Positions 1 to 7,396 of a DNA stretch of 7,396 nt are shown here, piece by piece. The notes beneath the pieces are model-generated. The model was not told the origin of the DNA, made no database searches, and worked only from the letters and a program-made list of their open reading frames with translations. The first letter of the stretch is position 1; the number at the start of each line of letters is the position of its first letter. The stretch covers positions 1 through 7,396 of the forward strand of contig JASBVU010000091.1 of assembly GCA_029960905.1 (NCBI GenBank), given 5' to 3'. The position numbers and the translations under genes were made by a program. This DNA is from Thermoanaerobacterium sp. (GTDB lineage Bacteria > Bacillota > Thermoanaerobacteria > Thermoanaerobacterales > Thermoanaerobacteraceae).

Positions 1-1289
1 TTTACTACTCTTTTGTCATTTCGCCCTACCTGTGCACCTATTGATGCAGGAAGTCCAAAGCCCATAGTTCCAAGTCCACCGGATGTGACAAATGTCCTTG
101 GTTCTTTGAATTTATAGTATTGAGCCGCCCACATCTGGTTTTGCCCTACTTCTGTCGCTACTACAAGATTGTCTCCTCCAAGCTCTTGAACCTTTTCTAC
201 TATCCACTGAGGTTTTAATTTCCCATCATCTTTATATTTAAACGACGTTTTCTCTTTTATTGATATAAGTTCATGAATCCATTCCCTATTATCTTTTTCT
301 TTTATCATTGTATTTAAAAGAGACAGGACTTCTTTGATATCTCCTACTAATGGCACATCAACATCAATATTTTTGCCGATTTCCGCAGGATCAATATCGA
401 TGTGAATGACTTTTGCATTTGGCGCCAGACCCCCTGCTTTACCGGCAACTCTGTCGCTAAACCTTGACCCTACTGCAATCACCAAGTCTGATTTATAAAC
501 GGCTGTATTGGCATATCTGCTTCCATGCATTCCAATAAGCCCTAATGACAATTCATCATTTTCTGGAAAGCATCCAAGGCCCATTAGTGAAGTAGCTACA
601 GGTATCATGTGCTTTTTGGCAAAATCGTACAAATTCTTTGATGCCTCACTCCATATTACTCCACCGCCGGCAAAAATAACCGGCCTTTTGCTTGATGAGA
701 TTAATTCGGCTGCTTTTATTAAATCAGCCTCTAAGATTTGGTGCTTCTTTACTTCAACATAAAAATCCTTTCGTTTAACAAAGTTTATATCTGCAGTCTG
801 AATATCCTTTGGTATGTCTACAAGAACAGGTCCAGGTCTGCCATCTTTAGCTATAAAAAAGGCTTCTCTTAATGTGTCAGCTAGTTTATCAGGTGATTTC
901 ACAATAAAATTGTGCTTTGTCACAGGCATCGTAATTCCAGCAATATCGACTTCTTGAAAAGAATCTTTTCCTATAAGGCTTGTAGCAACTTGCCCTGTTA
1001 TAGCAACTATTGGCACAGAATCCATGTATGCATTTGCAATGCCTGTAACTAAATTAGTGGCACCAGGTCCTGATGTAGCAAAACACACGCCAACTTTTCC
1101 AGTCACTCTTGCGTATCCATCCGCCATGTGTGCAGCCATCTGTTCATGTGTTGCAAGGATATGCCGTAGGTCAGAATCATATAAAGCATCATAAAGAGGT
1201 ATGACGGCACCGCCAGGGATGCCAAAAACGACTTCTACTCCTTGCTCTTTTAATACTTCTATGACAACCTGCGAACCTTTTATAAGCAC
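1..1289 (-). CDS. ilvB: acetolactate synthase (AHAS) large subunit, C-terminal part cut off by window edge
   Basis: This is the thiamine-diphosphate enzyme that condenses pyruvate with pyruvate or 2-oxobutyrate, the first common step to valine/leucine and isoleucine. The window holds 429 codons of a family that is usually about 550 residues. The N-terminal pyrimidine-binding domain carries GIPGGA (23-28) and the catalytic glutamate E49 in THEQ. GPGATN follows at 74-79. The central FAD-binding domain contains RFSDRVAG (276-283), which marks anabolic FAD-dependent AHAS rather than catabolic AlsS. The C-terminal domain starts with GGLGTMGFGLPASIGA (404-419), and the sequence stops just before the expected GDG...N diphosphate/Mg motif. 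The start is GTG at 1289, chosen because AAAGGAGG (1298-1305) sits 8 bases upstream and the protein then begins MLIKGSQ like its family. It is the last gene seen in the operon. The small regulatory subunit ilvN is not in the window. No frameshift is seen. Confidence 0.95.
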   Translation of the reverse strand, partial: MLIKGSQVVIEVLKEQGVEVVFGIPGGAVIPLYDALYDSDLRHILATHEQMAAHMADGYARVTGKVGVCFATSGPGATNLVTGIANAYMDSVPIVAITGQVATSLIGKDSFQEVDIAGITMPVTKHNFIVKSPDKLADTLREAFFIAKDGRPGPVLVDIPKDIQTADINFVKRKDFYVEVKKHQILEADLIKAAELISSSKRPVIFAGGGVIWSEASKNLYDFAKKHMIPVATSLMGLGCFPENDELSLGLIGMHGSRYANTAVYKSDLVIAVGSRFSDRVAGKAGGLAPNAKVIHIDIDPAEIGKNIDVDVPLVGDIKEVLSLLNTMIKEKDNREWIHELISIKEKTSFKYKDDGKLKPQWIVEKVQELGGDNLVVATEVGQNQMWAAQYYKFKEPRTFVTSGGLGTMGFGLPASIGAQVGRNDKRVV

Positions 1290-1297
1290 GATATGCG

Positions 1298-1305
1298 CCT
1301 CCTTT
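1298..1305 (-). promoter_or_regulatory. ribosome binding site of ilvB, supports GTG start
   Basis: AAAGGAGG on the minus strand ends 8 bases before the GTG at 1289. It lies in the 34-base ilvD/ilvB gap. An ATG at 1306-1308, just upstream of this site, is in a different frame and would be on the wrong side of it, so GTG is the only well-placed start. Confidence 0.85.
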
Positions 1306-1323
1306 CATGGAATTTAAGCTTTG

Positions 1324-2988
1324 TCAATCGTCTTTTAAAATCGCACCAGTATTTGCAGACGTGACTAATCTGGCGTATCTTGCCATGTAACCTGTCTTAA
1401 TGTGAGGCTCAGGCTTTCTGAAGTTTTTCCTTCTCTTATCCATTTCTTCATCGCTTATCTTTAAATTAAGCTTTCTTCCCGGTATATCTATTTCAATAAT
1501 GTCCCCATCTTTTATTAAAGCAATTTCTCCGCCTTCCATGGCTTCAGGCGACACATGTCCTATGCAAGCTCCTCTTGTAGCGCCAGAAAATCTTCCATCT
1601 GTAATAAGCGCCACATCCTTGTCAAGACCCATACCGGCAAGTGCTGATGTAGGGCTTAACATCTCTCTCATGCCAGGCCCACCTTTTGGACCTTCATACC
1701 TTATTACAACAACATCGCCTTTTTGTATCTTGCCATCGTAAATCGCTTTTATCGCTTCATCTTCTGAATCAAAGACTCTTGCAGGCCCAGAATGGCGAAG
1801 CATCTCTTTAGCTACTGCAGACGCTTTTACTACAGAACCATCTTTCGCTATATTTCCGTACAAAATCGCCAACCCGCCTGTATTACTGTAGGGATTTTCT
1901 ACTGTGCGTATCACGTCGTAATTCTTTATCCGTGCATCTTTGAAATTTTCGCCGATTGTTTTGCATGTGACTGTCATGCAATCTGTATTTAAGACTCCTA
2001 ACTTTGACAGTTCTTTTAAAACGGCCTGTATACCGCCTGCGTGGTAAAGATCTTCTATATGATACTTTCCTGCAGGGCTTAATTTGCATAGATTAGGGAC
2101 TTTTTGATTGATTTCATTTATCTTTTCAAGAGGTATATCAACTAAAGCCTCATGTGCAATAGCCTTTAAGTGAAGAACTGTATTTGTAGAGCCTCCTAAA
2201 GCCATGTCTAAGCAAAAAGCATTTACAAAAGCATCTTCTGTCAAAATATCCCTTGCCTTAATGTCCTTTTCTACAAGCTCTACTATCTTCATCCCTGCTT
2301 TTTTTGCAAGCCTTATCCTTTCTGAGTAAACGGCAGGTATTGTGCCATTGCCAGGAAGTCCCAAACCAAGTCCTTCTGTAAGGCAATTCATCGTATTTGC
2401 TGTAAACATGCCTGAGCATGACCCACAAGTTGGACAAGCAGACATCTCCATCGCCTTTAACTCATCTTCAGTTATCTTACCTACCTTCAAAGCACCTACT
2501 GCCTCAAATAGCGAGCTTAAATCACATGCTTCTCCTTCGTAGCTTCCAGCTAACATCGGGCCTCCGCTTATTACAATTGCTGGTATGTTTAGCCTTGCAG
2601 CAGCCATAAGCATACCTGGAACTATCTTGTCGCAGTTTGGTATCAGCACAAGCCCGTCAAGTCCATGTGCCATTGCCATCGTCTCAACGCTGTCAGCTAT
2701 TAATTCCCTTGAAGCAAGGGAATACTTCATACCCTTGTGATTCATGGCTATTCCATCACAGACACCTATTGTGGAAAATTCTAAAGGAGTGCCACCAGCA
2801 AGCCTTACACCAGCTTTTACTGCCTCTGCAATCTTGTCAAGATTTATGTGCCCTGGAATTATGTCGTTTTTTGAATTAGCAATGCCTATCAAAGGCTTAT
2901 TTATCTCTTCATCAGTAAGCCCTAAAGCATACAAAAGTGATCTGTGGGGCGCTTTTTCCACTCCTTTTTTCACGCTATCGCTTATCAT
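1324..2988 (-). CDS. ilvD: dihydroxy-acid dehydratase
   Basis: IlvD dehydrates 2,3-dihydroxyisovalerate and 2,3-dihydroxy-3-methylvalerate to the 2-oxo acid precursors of valine/leucine and isoleucine. At 554 residues it is the usual family length and is complete. Visible motifs are [11 protein letters not shown] (77-87, D78 a likely Mg ligand), [10 protein letters not shown] (117-126, cluster cysteine C119, D120 and the lysine K121 that is carbamylated in studied relatives), [18 protein letters not shown] (185-202, cluster cysteine probably C191), [11 protein letters not shown] (430-440, E432) and TDGRFSG (463-469, catalytic base S468). The early NxCN cysteine of the [2Fe-2S] subclass is replaced by PGH (45-47), as in the E. 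coli enzyme, so an oxygen-labile [4Fe-4S] cluster is inferred. The start is ATG, with GAGGTGA (2993-2999) four bases upstream and overlapping the leuB stop codon, which points to translational coupling. Confidence 0.98.
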   Translation of the reverse strand: MISDSVKKGVEKAPHRSLLYALGLTDEEINKPLIGIANSKNDIIPGHINLDKIAEAVKAGVRLAGGTPLEFSTIGVCDGIAMNHKGMKYSLASRELIADSVETMAMAHGLDGLVLIPNCDKIVPGMLMAAARLNIPAIVISGGPMLAGSYEGEACDLSSLFEAVGALKVGKITEDELKAMEMSACPTCGSCSGMFTANTMNCLTEGLGLGLPGNGTIPAVYSERIRLAKKAGMKIVELVEKDIKARDILTEDAFVNAFCLDMALGGSTNTVLHLKAIAHEALVDIPLEKINEINQKVPNLCKLSPAGKYHIEDLYHAGGIQAVLKELSKLGVLNTDCMTVTCKTIGENFKDARIKNYDVIRTVENPYSNTGGLAILYGNIAKDGSVVKASAVAKEMLRHSGPARVFDSEDEAIKAIYDGKIQKGDVVVIRYEGPKGGPGMREMLSPTSALAGMGLDKDVALITDGRFSGATRGACIGHVSPEAMEGGEIALIKDGDIIEIDIPGRKLNLKISDEEMDKRRKNFRKPEPHIKTGYMARYARLVTSANTGAILKDD

Positions 2989-2992
2989 AAAA

Positions 2993-4060
2993 TCACCTCT
3001 TTAAATACTTTACAACCATGTCACCCATCTCTTCTGTGTTTAAAATAGTGCCTTTCCCTAAATCAGGAGTCCTGTAACCATCTTCCAATAGGTCATTTAC
3101 TGCCTTTCTTATGTCATTTGCAGCATCAACCATATCAAACGAATATTCCAACATCATTGCAACAGATAGTATTGTAGCCAAAGGATTAGCTTTTTTTGTA
3201 CCTGCAATATCAGGAGCCGAACCGTGTACAGGCTCGTAAAGCCCCACTTTGTCACCTCTCAAACTGGCTGATGGCAACATTCCTATTGATCCAGTAAGCT
3301 GTGATGCTTCATCAGACAATATATCGCCGAACATATTTGATGTAAGTATCACGTCAAACTGAGACGGATCTTTTATAAGCTGCATAGAGCAATTGTCAAC
3401 ATACTGATGATTCAATTCTACATCAGGGTACTCTTTTTTCACCTCATTGACGACTTTCCTCCAAAGCCTCGATGAATCCAAAATATTTGCCTTATCAACC
3501 GATGTGACCTTTTTCTTTCTGTTTCTTGCAGCTTTAAACGCTATACGGGCAATTCTCTCTATTTCCATCGTTGTATATGATTCTGTATCATAGGCTCTAT
3601 ACCCATAATCAATCTTTTCCGTTCCTCTATCGCCGAAATATATGCCACCTGTCAATTCCCTTACTACTAGTACATCTAAGCCATCCTTTAAAATCTCATC
3701 TTTTAAAGGAGATGCACTTTTTAAAGAATTAAATAGAATGGCAGGCCTTAAATTTGCGTACACATCAAGGCTTTTTCTCAACGCCAAAAGACCTGCCTCA
3801 GGCCTTTTATCACCATCCAAATCGTCCCACTTAGGACCACCTACAGCCCCTAATAAGACTGCATCGCTTCTAAGACACGCTTCTTCAGTTTCTTTAGGAT
3901 ACGGCGTTCCAAACTCATCAATAGCACAGCCGCCAAACAAATACTTCTTTACTTCAAAGTCAATACTGTATTTTTCTGAAACAGCACTTAATACTTTAAG
4001 GGCTTCCTCCATTACTTCTTTTCCTATTCCATCTCCAGGTAAAACAGCTATTTTGTACAT
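2993..4060 (-). CDS. leuB: 3-isopropylmalate dehydrogenase
   Basis: LeuB oxidatively decarboxylates 3-isopropylmalate to 2-oxoisocaproate, the last committed leucine step before transamination. It is a cytoplasmic homodimer in known relatives. The 355-residue protein is full length. It begins [14 protein letters not shown] (3-16) and carries the isopropylmalate-binding segment [16 protein letters not shown] (91-106, with R95 and R105), R134 and Y141. K190 and D222 are the likely catalytic and metal residues, with D246 and D250 in the metal-binding [12 protein letters not shown] segment (244-255). HGSAPDIAG (279-287) has D284 at the position that selects NAD+ over NADP+ in Thermus LeuB, so NAD dependence is inferred. 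L90-L91 before R95 also fits isopropylmalate rather than isocitrate use. The ATG start directly follows the leuD TAG, and AAGGTGG (4066-4072) precedes it by 5 bases. Confidence 0.98.
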   Translation of the reverse strand: MYKIAVLPGDGIGKEVMEEALKVLSAVSEKYSIDFEVKKYLFGGCAIDEFGTPYPKETEEACLRSDAVLLGAVGGPKWDDLDGDKRPEAGLLALRKSLDVYANLRPAILFNSLKSASPLKDEILKDGLDVLVVRELTGGIYFGDRGTEKIDYGYRAYDTESYTTMEIERIARIAFKAARNRKKKVTSVDKANILDSSRLWRKVVNEVKKEYPDVELNHQYVDNCSMQLIKDPSQFDVILTSNMFGDILSDEASQLTGSIGMLPSASLRGDKVGLYEPVHGSAPDIAGTKKANPLATILSVAMMLEYSFDMVDAANDIRKAVNDLLEDGYRTPDLGKGTILNTEEMGDMVVKYLKR

Positions 4061-4546
4061 CTATACCACCTTTTCCTTTACGTAGTTTACGAGGCCGCCA
4101 CATTCGATTATCTTCTTTATAAACTCGGGAAACGGCTGCGATTTAAATTCAATACCTTTGGTTATGTCTTTTATGACACCTGTCTCAAAATCAACTGAAA
4201 CAATATCACCGTCTTCTATTGAAGATGCCGCTTCAGGACATTCTAATATAGGCAATCCTATATTTATGGCATTTCTGTAAAAAATCCTGGCAAATGACTT
4301 TGCGATGACACACGATATGCCAGACTCCTTGATGGCTATAGGAGCATGTTCTCTTGATGAACCGCAGCCAAAATTGTCCCCTGCAACCATTATATCTCCC
4401 GGTTTAACTTTATCTTTAAAGTTTTTATCTAAATCTTCCATGCAATGTGAAGCAAGTTCTTTTGGATCAGATGTATTTAAAAACCTTGCAGGTATTATGA
4501 CATCTGTATCTACATTATCACCATACTTTATTGCCTTTCCTTCCAA
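4061..4546 (-). CDS. leuD: 3-isopropylmalate dehydratase small subunit
   Basis: LeuD is the small (swivel domain) subunit that pairs with LeuC to isomerise 2-isopropylmalate to 3-isopropylmalate. At 161 residues it is of the short type found in thermophiles, clostridia and archaea, against about 200 residues for the enterobacterial form. Motifs are [17 protein letters not shown] (7-23) and [14 protein letters not shown] (56-69), the second being the substrate-binding signature of the aconitase swivel domain. The start is TTG at 4546, immediately after the leuC TAA. It is chosen because a strong GAGGAGGTG lies 6-8 bases upstream and the protein then begins [10 protein letters not shown] as expected for the family, with no nearby ATG alternative. 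Homoaconitase and citraconate-type enzymes share this fold, so the leucine assignment rests partly on its position between leuC and leuB. Confidence 0.96.
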   Translation of the reverse strand: MEGKAIKYGDNVDTDVIIPARFLNTSDPKELASHCMEDLDKNFKDKVKPGDIMVAGDNFGCGSSREHAPIAIKESGISCVIAKSFARIFYRNAINIGLPILECPEAASSIEDGDIVSVDFETGVIKDITKGIEFKSQPFPEFIKKIIECGGLVNYVKEKVV

Positions 4547-5803
4547 TTACGCCACCTCCTCAGGACTTGCTATATATCCTTTTATCGCTGATGCTGCTGC
4601 TACCGCAGGACTTGCCAAGTACACTTCGCTTTCTGTATGGCCCATCCTGCCAACAAAATTTCTATTTGTAGTAGATATTGCCCTTTCACCTTTTGCAAGA
4701 ATGCCCATGTGACCACCTAAGCAAGGACCACATGTAGGCGTAGATACTGCAGCACCTGCCTTTATGAACTCTTCTATATAGCCTCTTCTCACACATTCCA
4801 AATATATATCTTGTGTAGCTGGGAAAATTATCAACCTTACGTCTGGATGAACCTTCTTGCCTTTTAAAATTTCATACGTTACTTCCATATCTTGTAGACG
4901 GCCATTTGTACAAGAGCCTATCACAACTTGATCTATCTTGACACTTCCTACATCATCTATCGACTTTGTGTTTTCAGGCAAGTGCGGAAATGCCACTTGT
5001 GGCTTTATCATTGATAAGTCTATGTCGTACGTCTTTACATATTCTGCATCATCATCAGCTTTAAACACTTTATAATTTCTCTTTGCTCTCCCCAAAACAT
5101 ATGCTTCGGTAATTTCGTCATAATCGAAAATACCATTTTTAGCCCCTGCTTCTATAGCCATATTTGCAATTGTAAACCTATCGTCAATCGACAAAGAAGA
5201 AATATCGCCGGTAAATTCCATTGATTTGTAAAGTGCGCCATCTACACCTATCATGCCGATGATGTACAATATGACGTCTTTACCGCTTACCCATTTACCT
5301 AATTTTCCCTTTAGATTAAACTTTATGGCTTCAGGAACTTTAAACCAAGCCTTGCCTGTAGCCATGGCACAAGCCATATCAGTGCTTCCTATACCGGTAG
5401 AAAAGCATGTTATTGCGCCATACGTGCAGGTATGTGAATCTGCACCTATTACCACATCTCCCGGCAAGACTAAACCTTTTTCAGGCAAAAGCGCATGTTC
5501 TATCCCCATCTGCCCTACTTCAAAGAAGTTTACAATACCGTATTCTCTGGCAAATTTTCTTACTATATTTACTTGTTCTGCAGATTTTATGTCTTTATTT
5601 GGAACAAAATGGTCGGGTACTAATGCAATTTTCTCTTTATCGAATACTTCTTTTACACCTATCTTTAAAAACTCTTTTATGGCAACAGGAGACGTAACAT
5701 CATTCCCTAAAACCATGTCAACGTCTATCTCTATAAGATCTCCAGGTTTAACTTCATATCCGGCTTTGTAAGCTAAAATTTTTTGTGTAAGTGTTAACCC
5801 CAA
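4547..5803 (-). CDS. leuC: 3-isopropylmalate dehydratase large subunit
   Basis: LeuC is the [4Fe-4S] catalytic subunit of isopropylmalate isomerase and works as a heterodimer with LeuD. The 418 residues match the short LeuC class shared with archaeal isopropylmalate isomerase and homoaconitase, rather than the roughly 466-residue enterobacterial class. Visible motifs are [11 protein letters not shown] (120-130), GSCTNGR (296-302, cluster ligand C298), [13 protein letters not shown] (355-367, ligands C358 and C361) and [10 protein letters not shown] (380-389), so all three cluster cysteines are present. The start is TTG at 5803, chosen because AAGGAGG (5811-5817) lies 7 bases upstream and the protein then reads [10 protein letters not shown] as in its relatives. 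The first 10 bases overlap the end of leuA in another frame. The stop codon abuts leuD. Activity on homologous substrates such as citramalate is possible and cannot be decided from sequence alone. Confidence 0.97.
   Translation of the reverse strand: MGLTLTQKILAYKAGYEVKPGDLIEIDVDMVLGNDVTSPVAIKEFLKIGVKEVFDKEKIALVPDHFVPNKDIKSAEQVNIVRKFAREYGIVNFFEVGQMGIEHALLPEKGLVLPGDVVIGADSHTCTYGAITCFSTGIGSTDMACAMATGKAWFKVPEAIKFNLKGKLGKWVSGKDVILYIIGMIGVDGALYKSMEFTGDISSLSIDDRFTIANMAIEAGAKNGIFDYDEITEAYVLGRAKRNYKVFKADDDAEYVKTYDIDLSMIKPQVAFPHLPENTKSIDDVGSVKIDQVVIGSCTNGRLQDMEVTYEILKGKKVHPDVRLIIFPATQDIYLECVRRGYIEEFIKAGAAVSTPTCGPCLGGHMGILAKGERAISTTNRNFVGRMGHTESEVYLASPAVAAASAIKGYIASPEEVA
4553..4561 (-). promoter_or_regulatory. 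ribosome binding site of leuD inside the leuC 3' end
   Basis: GAGGAGGTG on the minus strand codes for the penultimate residues E-E-V of LeuC and also forms a near-ideal Shine-Dalgarno site, with AGGAGG (4555-4560) ending 8 bases before the TTG at 4546. This decides the TTG start and predicts that leuD translation depends on ribosomes finishing leuC. Confidence 0.85.
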
Positions 5804-6987
5804 AGCTCTCCCTCCTTAAAACTTTTACTGTTTAAAATGACATCTTCTACGATTTCTCTTATATCTTCATCGTCTACAACTTTTTTATTGTCAGCTACAT
5901 CCTTAAATCTCTTAAAAGCAATATTTACTTCATCTCGTGAAAGATTAAATCCCATGTTTTTTAACTTCAATTCAAACGCATTTCTTCCAGATAATTTGCC
6001 CATAGATATATGATCAGTTGTTATACCTATATCTTCTGGCTTCATTATCTCGTACGTCGCTTTATTGTTTATAACACCGTGCTGGTGGATTCCAGCAGTG
6101 TGCCTAAAGGCGTTAAATCCAACAATGGCTTTGTTTGGCTGAAGTTCTATCCCTGCCATCTCACTTACTATCTTACATGTGCTGTAAATTTCCTTTGTGT
6201 TTATGCTATGGATTACATTAAAATAATCTTTTCTGGTATTTAACGCCATGATCACTTCCTCTAAAGCAGCGTTTCCAGCTCTTTCGCCTATTCCGCACAC
6301 AGTCACTTCAACTTGATCTGCACCACTTTCCAATGCTGAAAGGGAGTTTACAACAGCCATTCCAAGGTCGTTGTGGCAGTGAACGCTTATTGTTACATTT
6401 TCTTTATCATGAATATTATCTTTGACGTACTCTACTAAATTGCCAAATTCTTTTGGAACGGCATATCCTACCGTATCTGGTATATTTATTATCTTAGCTC
6501 CAGCATCAATGACTTCGTTAAATACTTTGACTAAAAAGTCCCAATCAGTCCTTGATGCGTCTTCAGCAGAAAATTGAATTTCGTCAAACTTGCCTAAAGC
6601 ATATCTCACACTCTCAACGGCCATTTTCAGCGCTTCATCTCTGGATATTTTTAACTTGTATTTTAAATGAATATCTGACGTAGCAATAAAAAGATGTAGT
6701 CTTGACTTCTTTGCATTTTTTAGTGCTTCATAAGTCTTGTCTATATCGCTTTTCACACATCTTGACAATCCTGCAACAGTGACACCATCTAAATTTTCCG
6801 CTACATATTTCACGGCTTCAAAATCACCGTTTGATGCAGCAGGAAAACCGGCTTCTATGACATCTACCCCAAGCGAAACAAGCTTATTTGCTATTTTGTA
6901 CTTGCTTTCCTTGTCAAAATTGACGCCTGGTGTCTGCTCACCATCTCTCAATGTCGTATCAAAAACAATGACTTTTCTATCCCCCAT
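5794..6987 (-). CDS. leuA: 2-isopropylmalate synthase, short form without the C-terminal regulatory domain
   Basis: LeuA condenses acetyl-CoA with 2-oxoisovalerate to give 2-isopropylmalate, the entry step to leucine. The 397-residue protein has the HMGL-like TIM barrel: [14 protein letters not shown] (9-22, R14 and metal ligand D15), [10 protein letters not shown] (139-148), [12 protein letters not shown] (168-179), [11 protein letters not shown] (201-211, metal ligands H203 and H205) and [13 protein letters not shown] (232-244, metal ligand N239). The linker subdomains follow, with HTAGIHQHG (296-304) and SGRNAFELK (333-341). The protein then ends at about residue 397, where typical LeuA continues for roughly 110 more residues as the leucine-binding domain. 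leuC begins at once in another frame, so this is not a visible frameshift. I chose ATG at 6987, with AGAGGGGG (6995-7002) 7 bases upstream; an in-frame TTG at 6993 is only 1 base from that site. Homocitrate or citramalate synthase are alternatives in the same superfamily, but the motifs and neighbours favour LeuA. Confidence 0.92.
   Translation of the reverse strand: MGDRKVIVFDTTLRDGEQTPGVNFDKESKYKIANKLVSLGVDVIEAGFPAASNGDFEAVKYVAENLDGVTVAGLSRCVKSDIDKTYEALKNAKKSRLHLFIATSDIHLKYKLKISRDEALKMAVESVRYALGKFDEIQFSAEDASRTDWDFLVKVFNEVIDAGAKIINIPDTVGYAVPKEFGNLVEYVKDNIHDKENVTISVHCHNDLGMAVVNSLSALESGADQVEVTVCGIGERAGNAALEEVIMALNTRKDYFNVIHSINTKEIYSTCKIVSEMAGIELQPNKAIVGFNAFRHTAGIHQHGVINNKATYEIMKPEDIGITTDHISMGKLSGRNAFELKLKNMGFNLSRDEVNIAFKRFKDVADNKKVVDDEDIREIVEDVILNSKSFKEGELWG
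5811..5817 (-). promoter_or_regulatory. ribosome binding site of leuC inside the leuA 3' end
   Basis: AAGGAGG on the minus strand lies within the last codons of leuA (encoding K-E-G) and ends 7 bases before the TTG at 5803. The spacing is ideal and supports TTG as the leuC start, with coupling to leuA translation. Confidence 0.85.
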
Positions 6988-6994
6988 ACACAAG

Positions 6995-7002
6995 CCCCCT
7001 CT
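6995..7002 (-). promoter_or_regulatory. ribosome binding site of leuA, decides ATG over upstream TTG
   Basis: AGAGGGGG on the minus strand is an imperfect Shine-Dalgarno site just after the ilvC stop codon. It is 7 bases from the ATG at 6987 but only 1 base from the in-frame TTG at 6993, so ATG is the better start. The site is weaker than the AAGGAGG sites of leuC and ilvB. Confidence 0.65.

Positions 7003-7396
<394 letters not shown>

Noticed and set aside
508..762. 84-codon plus-strand open frame opposite ilvB.
   Set aside because: The minus-strand frame here reads continuous AHAS large subunit sequence from 1289 to the edge, so the plus-strand frame is a shadow.
1290..1323. Possible internal promoter or terminator in the ilvD/ilvB gap.
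   Set aside because: The 34 bases hold the ilvB ribosome site and no clear -35/-10 pair or stem followed by a T-run.
2703..2723. Perfect 8-base inverted repeat (attccctt / aagggaat) with a 5-base loop inside ilvD.
   Set aside because: It falls in the codons for the strongly conserved YSLASREL segment of the protein and is not followed by a T-run. It is most simply a chance product of codon use, not a terminator or operator.
3642..4085. 147-codon plus-strand open frame opposite leuB.
   Set aside because: It is antisense to a clear leuB, has no recognisable protein family features, and is explained by the codon composition of the real gene.
5253..5771. 172-codon plus-strand open frame opposite leuC.
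   Set aside because: It mirrors conserved leuC codons, has no convincing domain and no operon context on that strand, so it is a shadow frame.

Overview
The window is the interior of one branched-chain amino acid biosynthesis operon. Every gene lies on the minus strand, so transcription runs from the right edge (7396) to the left edge (1). In transcription order the genes are ilvC (3' end only), leuA, leuC, leuD, leuB, ilvD and ilvB (cut off at its C-terminal part by the left edge). The sequence is AT-rich. The strong AGGAGG-type ribosome binding sites, the frequent TTG/GTG starts, the protein sequences and an oxygen-labile type of dihydroxy-acid dehydratase all suggest a low-GC anaerobic Firmicute. 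My impression is a thermophile of the Thermoanaerobacterium/Thermoanaerobacter kind, but the genus is an impression from protein style and not a proven identification.

Layout: 7003-7396 ilvC 3' part; 5794-6987 leuA; 4547-5803 leuC, overlapping leuA by 10 bases; 4061-4546 leuD, abutting leuC; 2993-4060 leuB, abutting leuD; 1324-2988 ilvD, 4 bases after leuB; 1-1289 ilvB, 34 bases after ilvD and starting at GTG. The longest gene-free stretch is only 34 bases. There is no room for an internal promoter or terminator except possibly in that gap, and none is visible there. No RNA genes, mobile elements, CRISPR arrays or long repeats were seen.

How the genes work together: IlvB (with a small subunit IlvN not in this window) makes acetolactate or acetohydroxybutyrate. 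IlvC isomerises and reduces it, and IlvD dehydrates the diol to the 2-oxo acid. 2-Oxoisovalerate then goes to valine by transamination, or is condensed with acetyl-CoA by LeuA, isomerised by LeuCD and oxidised by LeuB to give the leucine precursor. The operon therefore covers valine, isoleucine and leucine synthesis except for the AHAS small subunit, the transaminase and the 2-oxobutyrate supply.

The region is ordinary core metabolism and I do not see a new biological system. The points worth a second look are the LeuA, which lacks the usual C-terminal leucine-sensing domain; the short thermophile/archaeal-style LeuC and LeuD; the predicted [4Fe-4S] class of IlvD; and the tight coupling with non-ATG starts.
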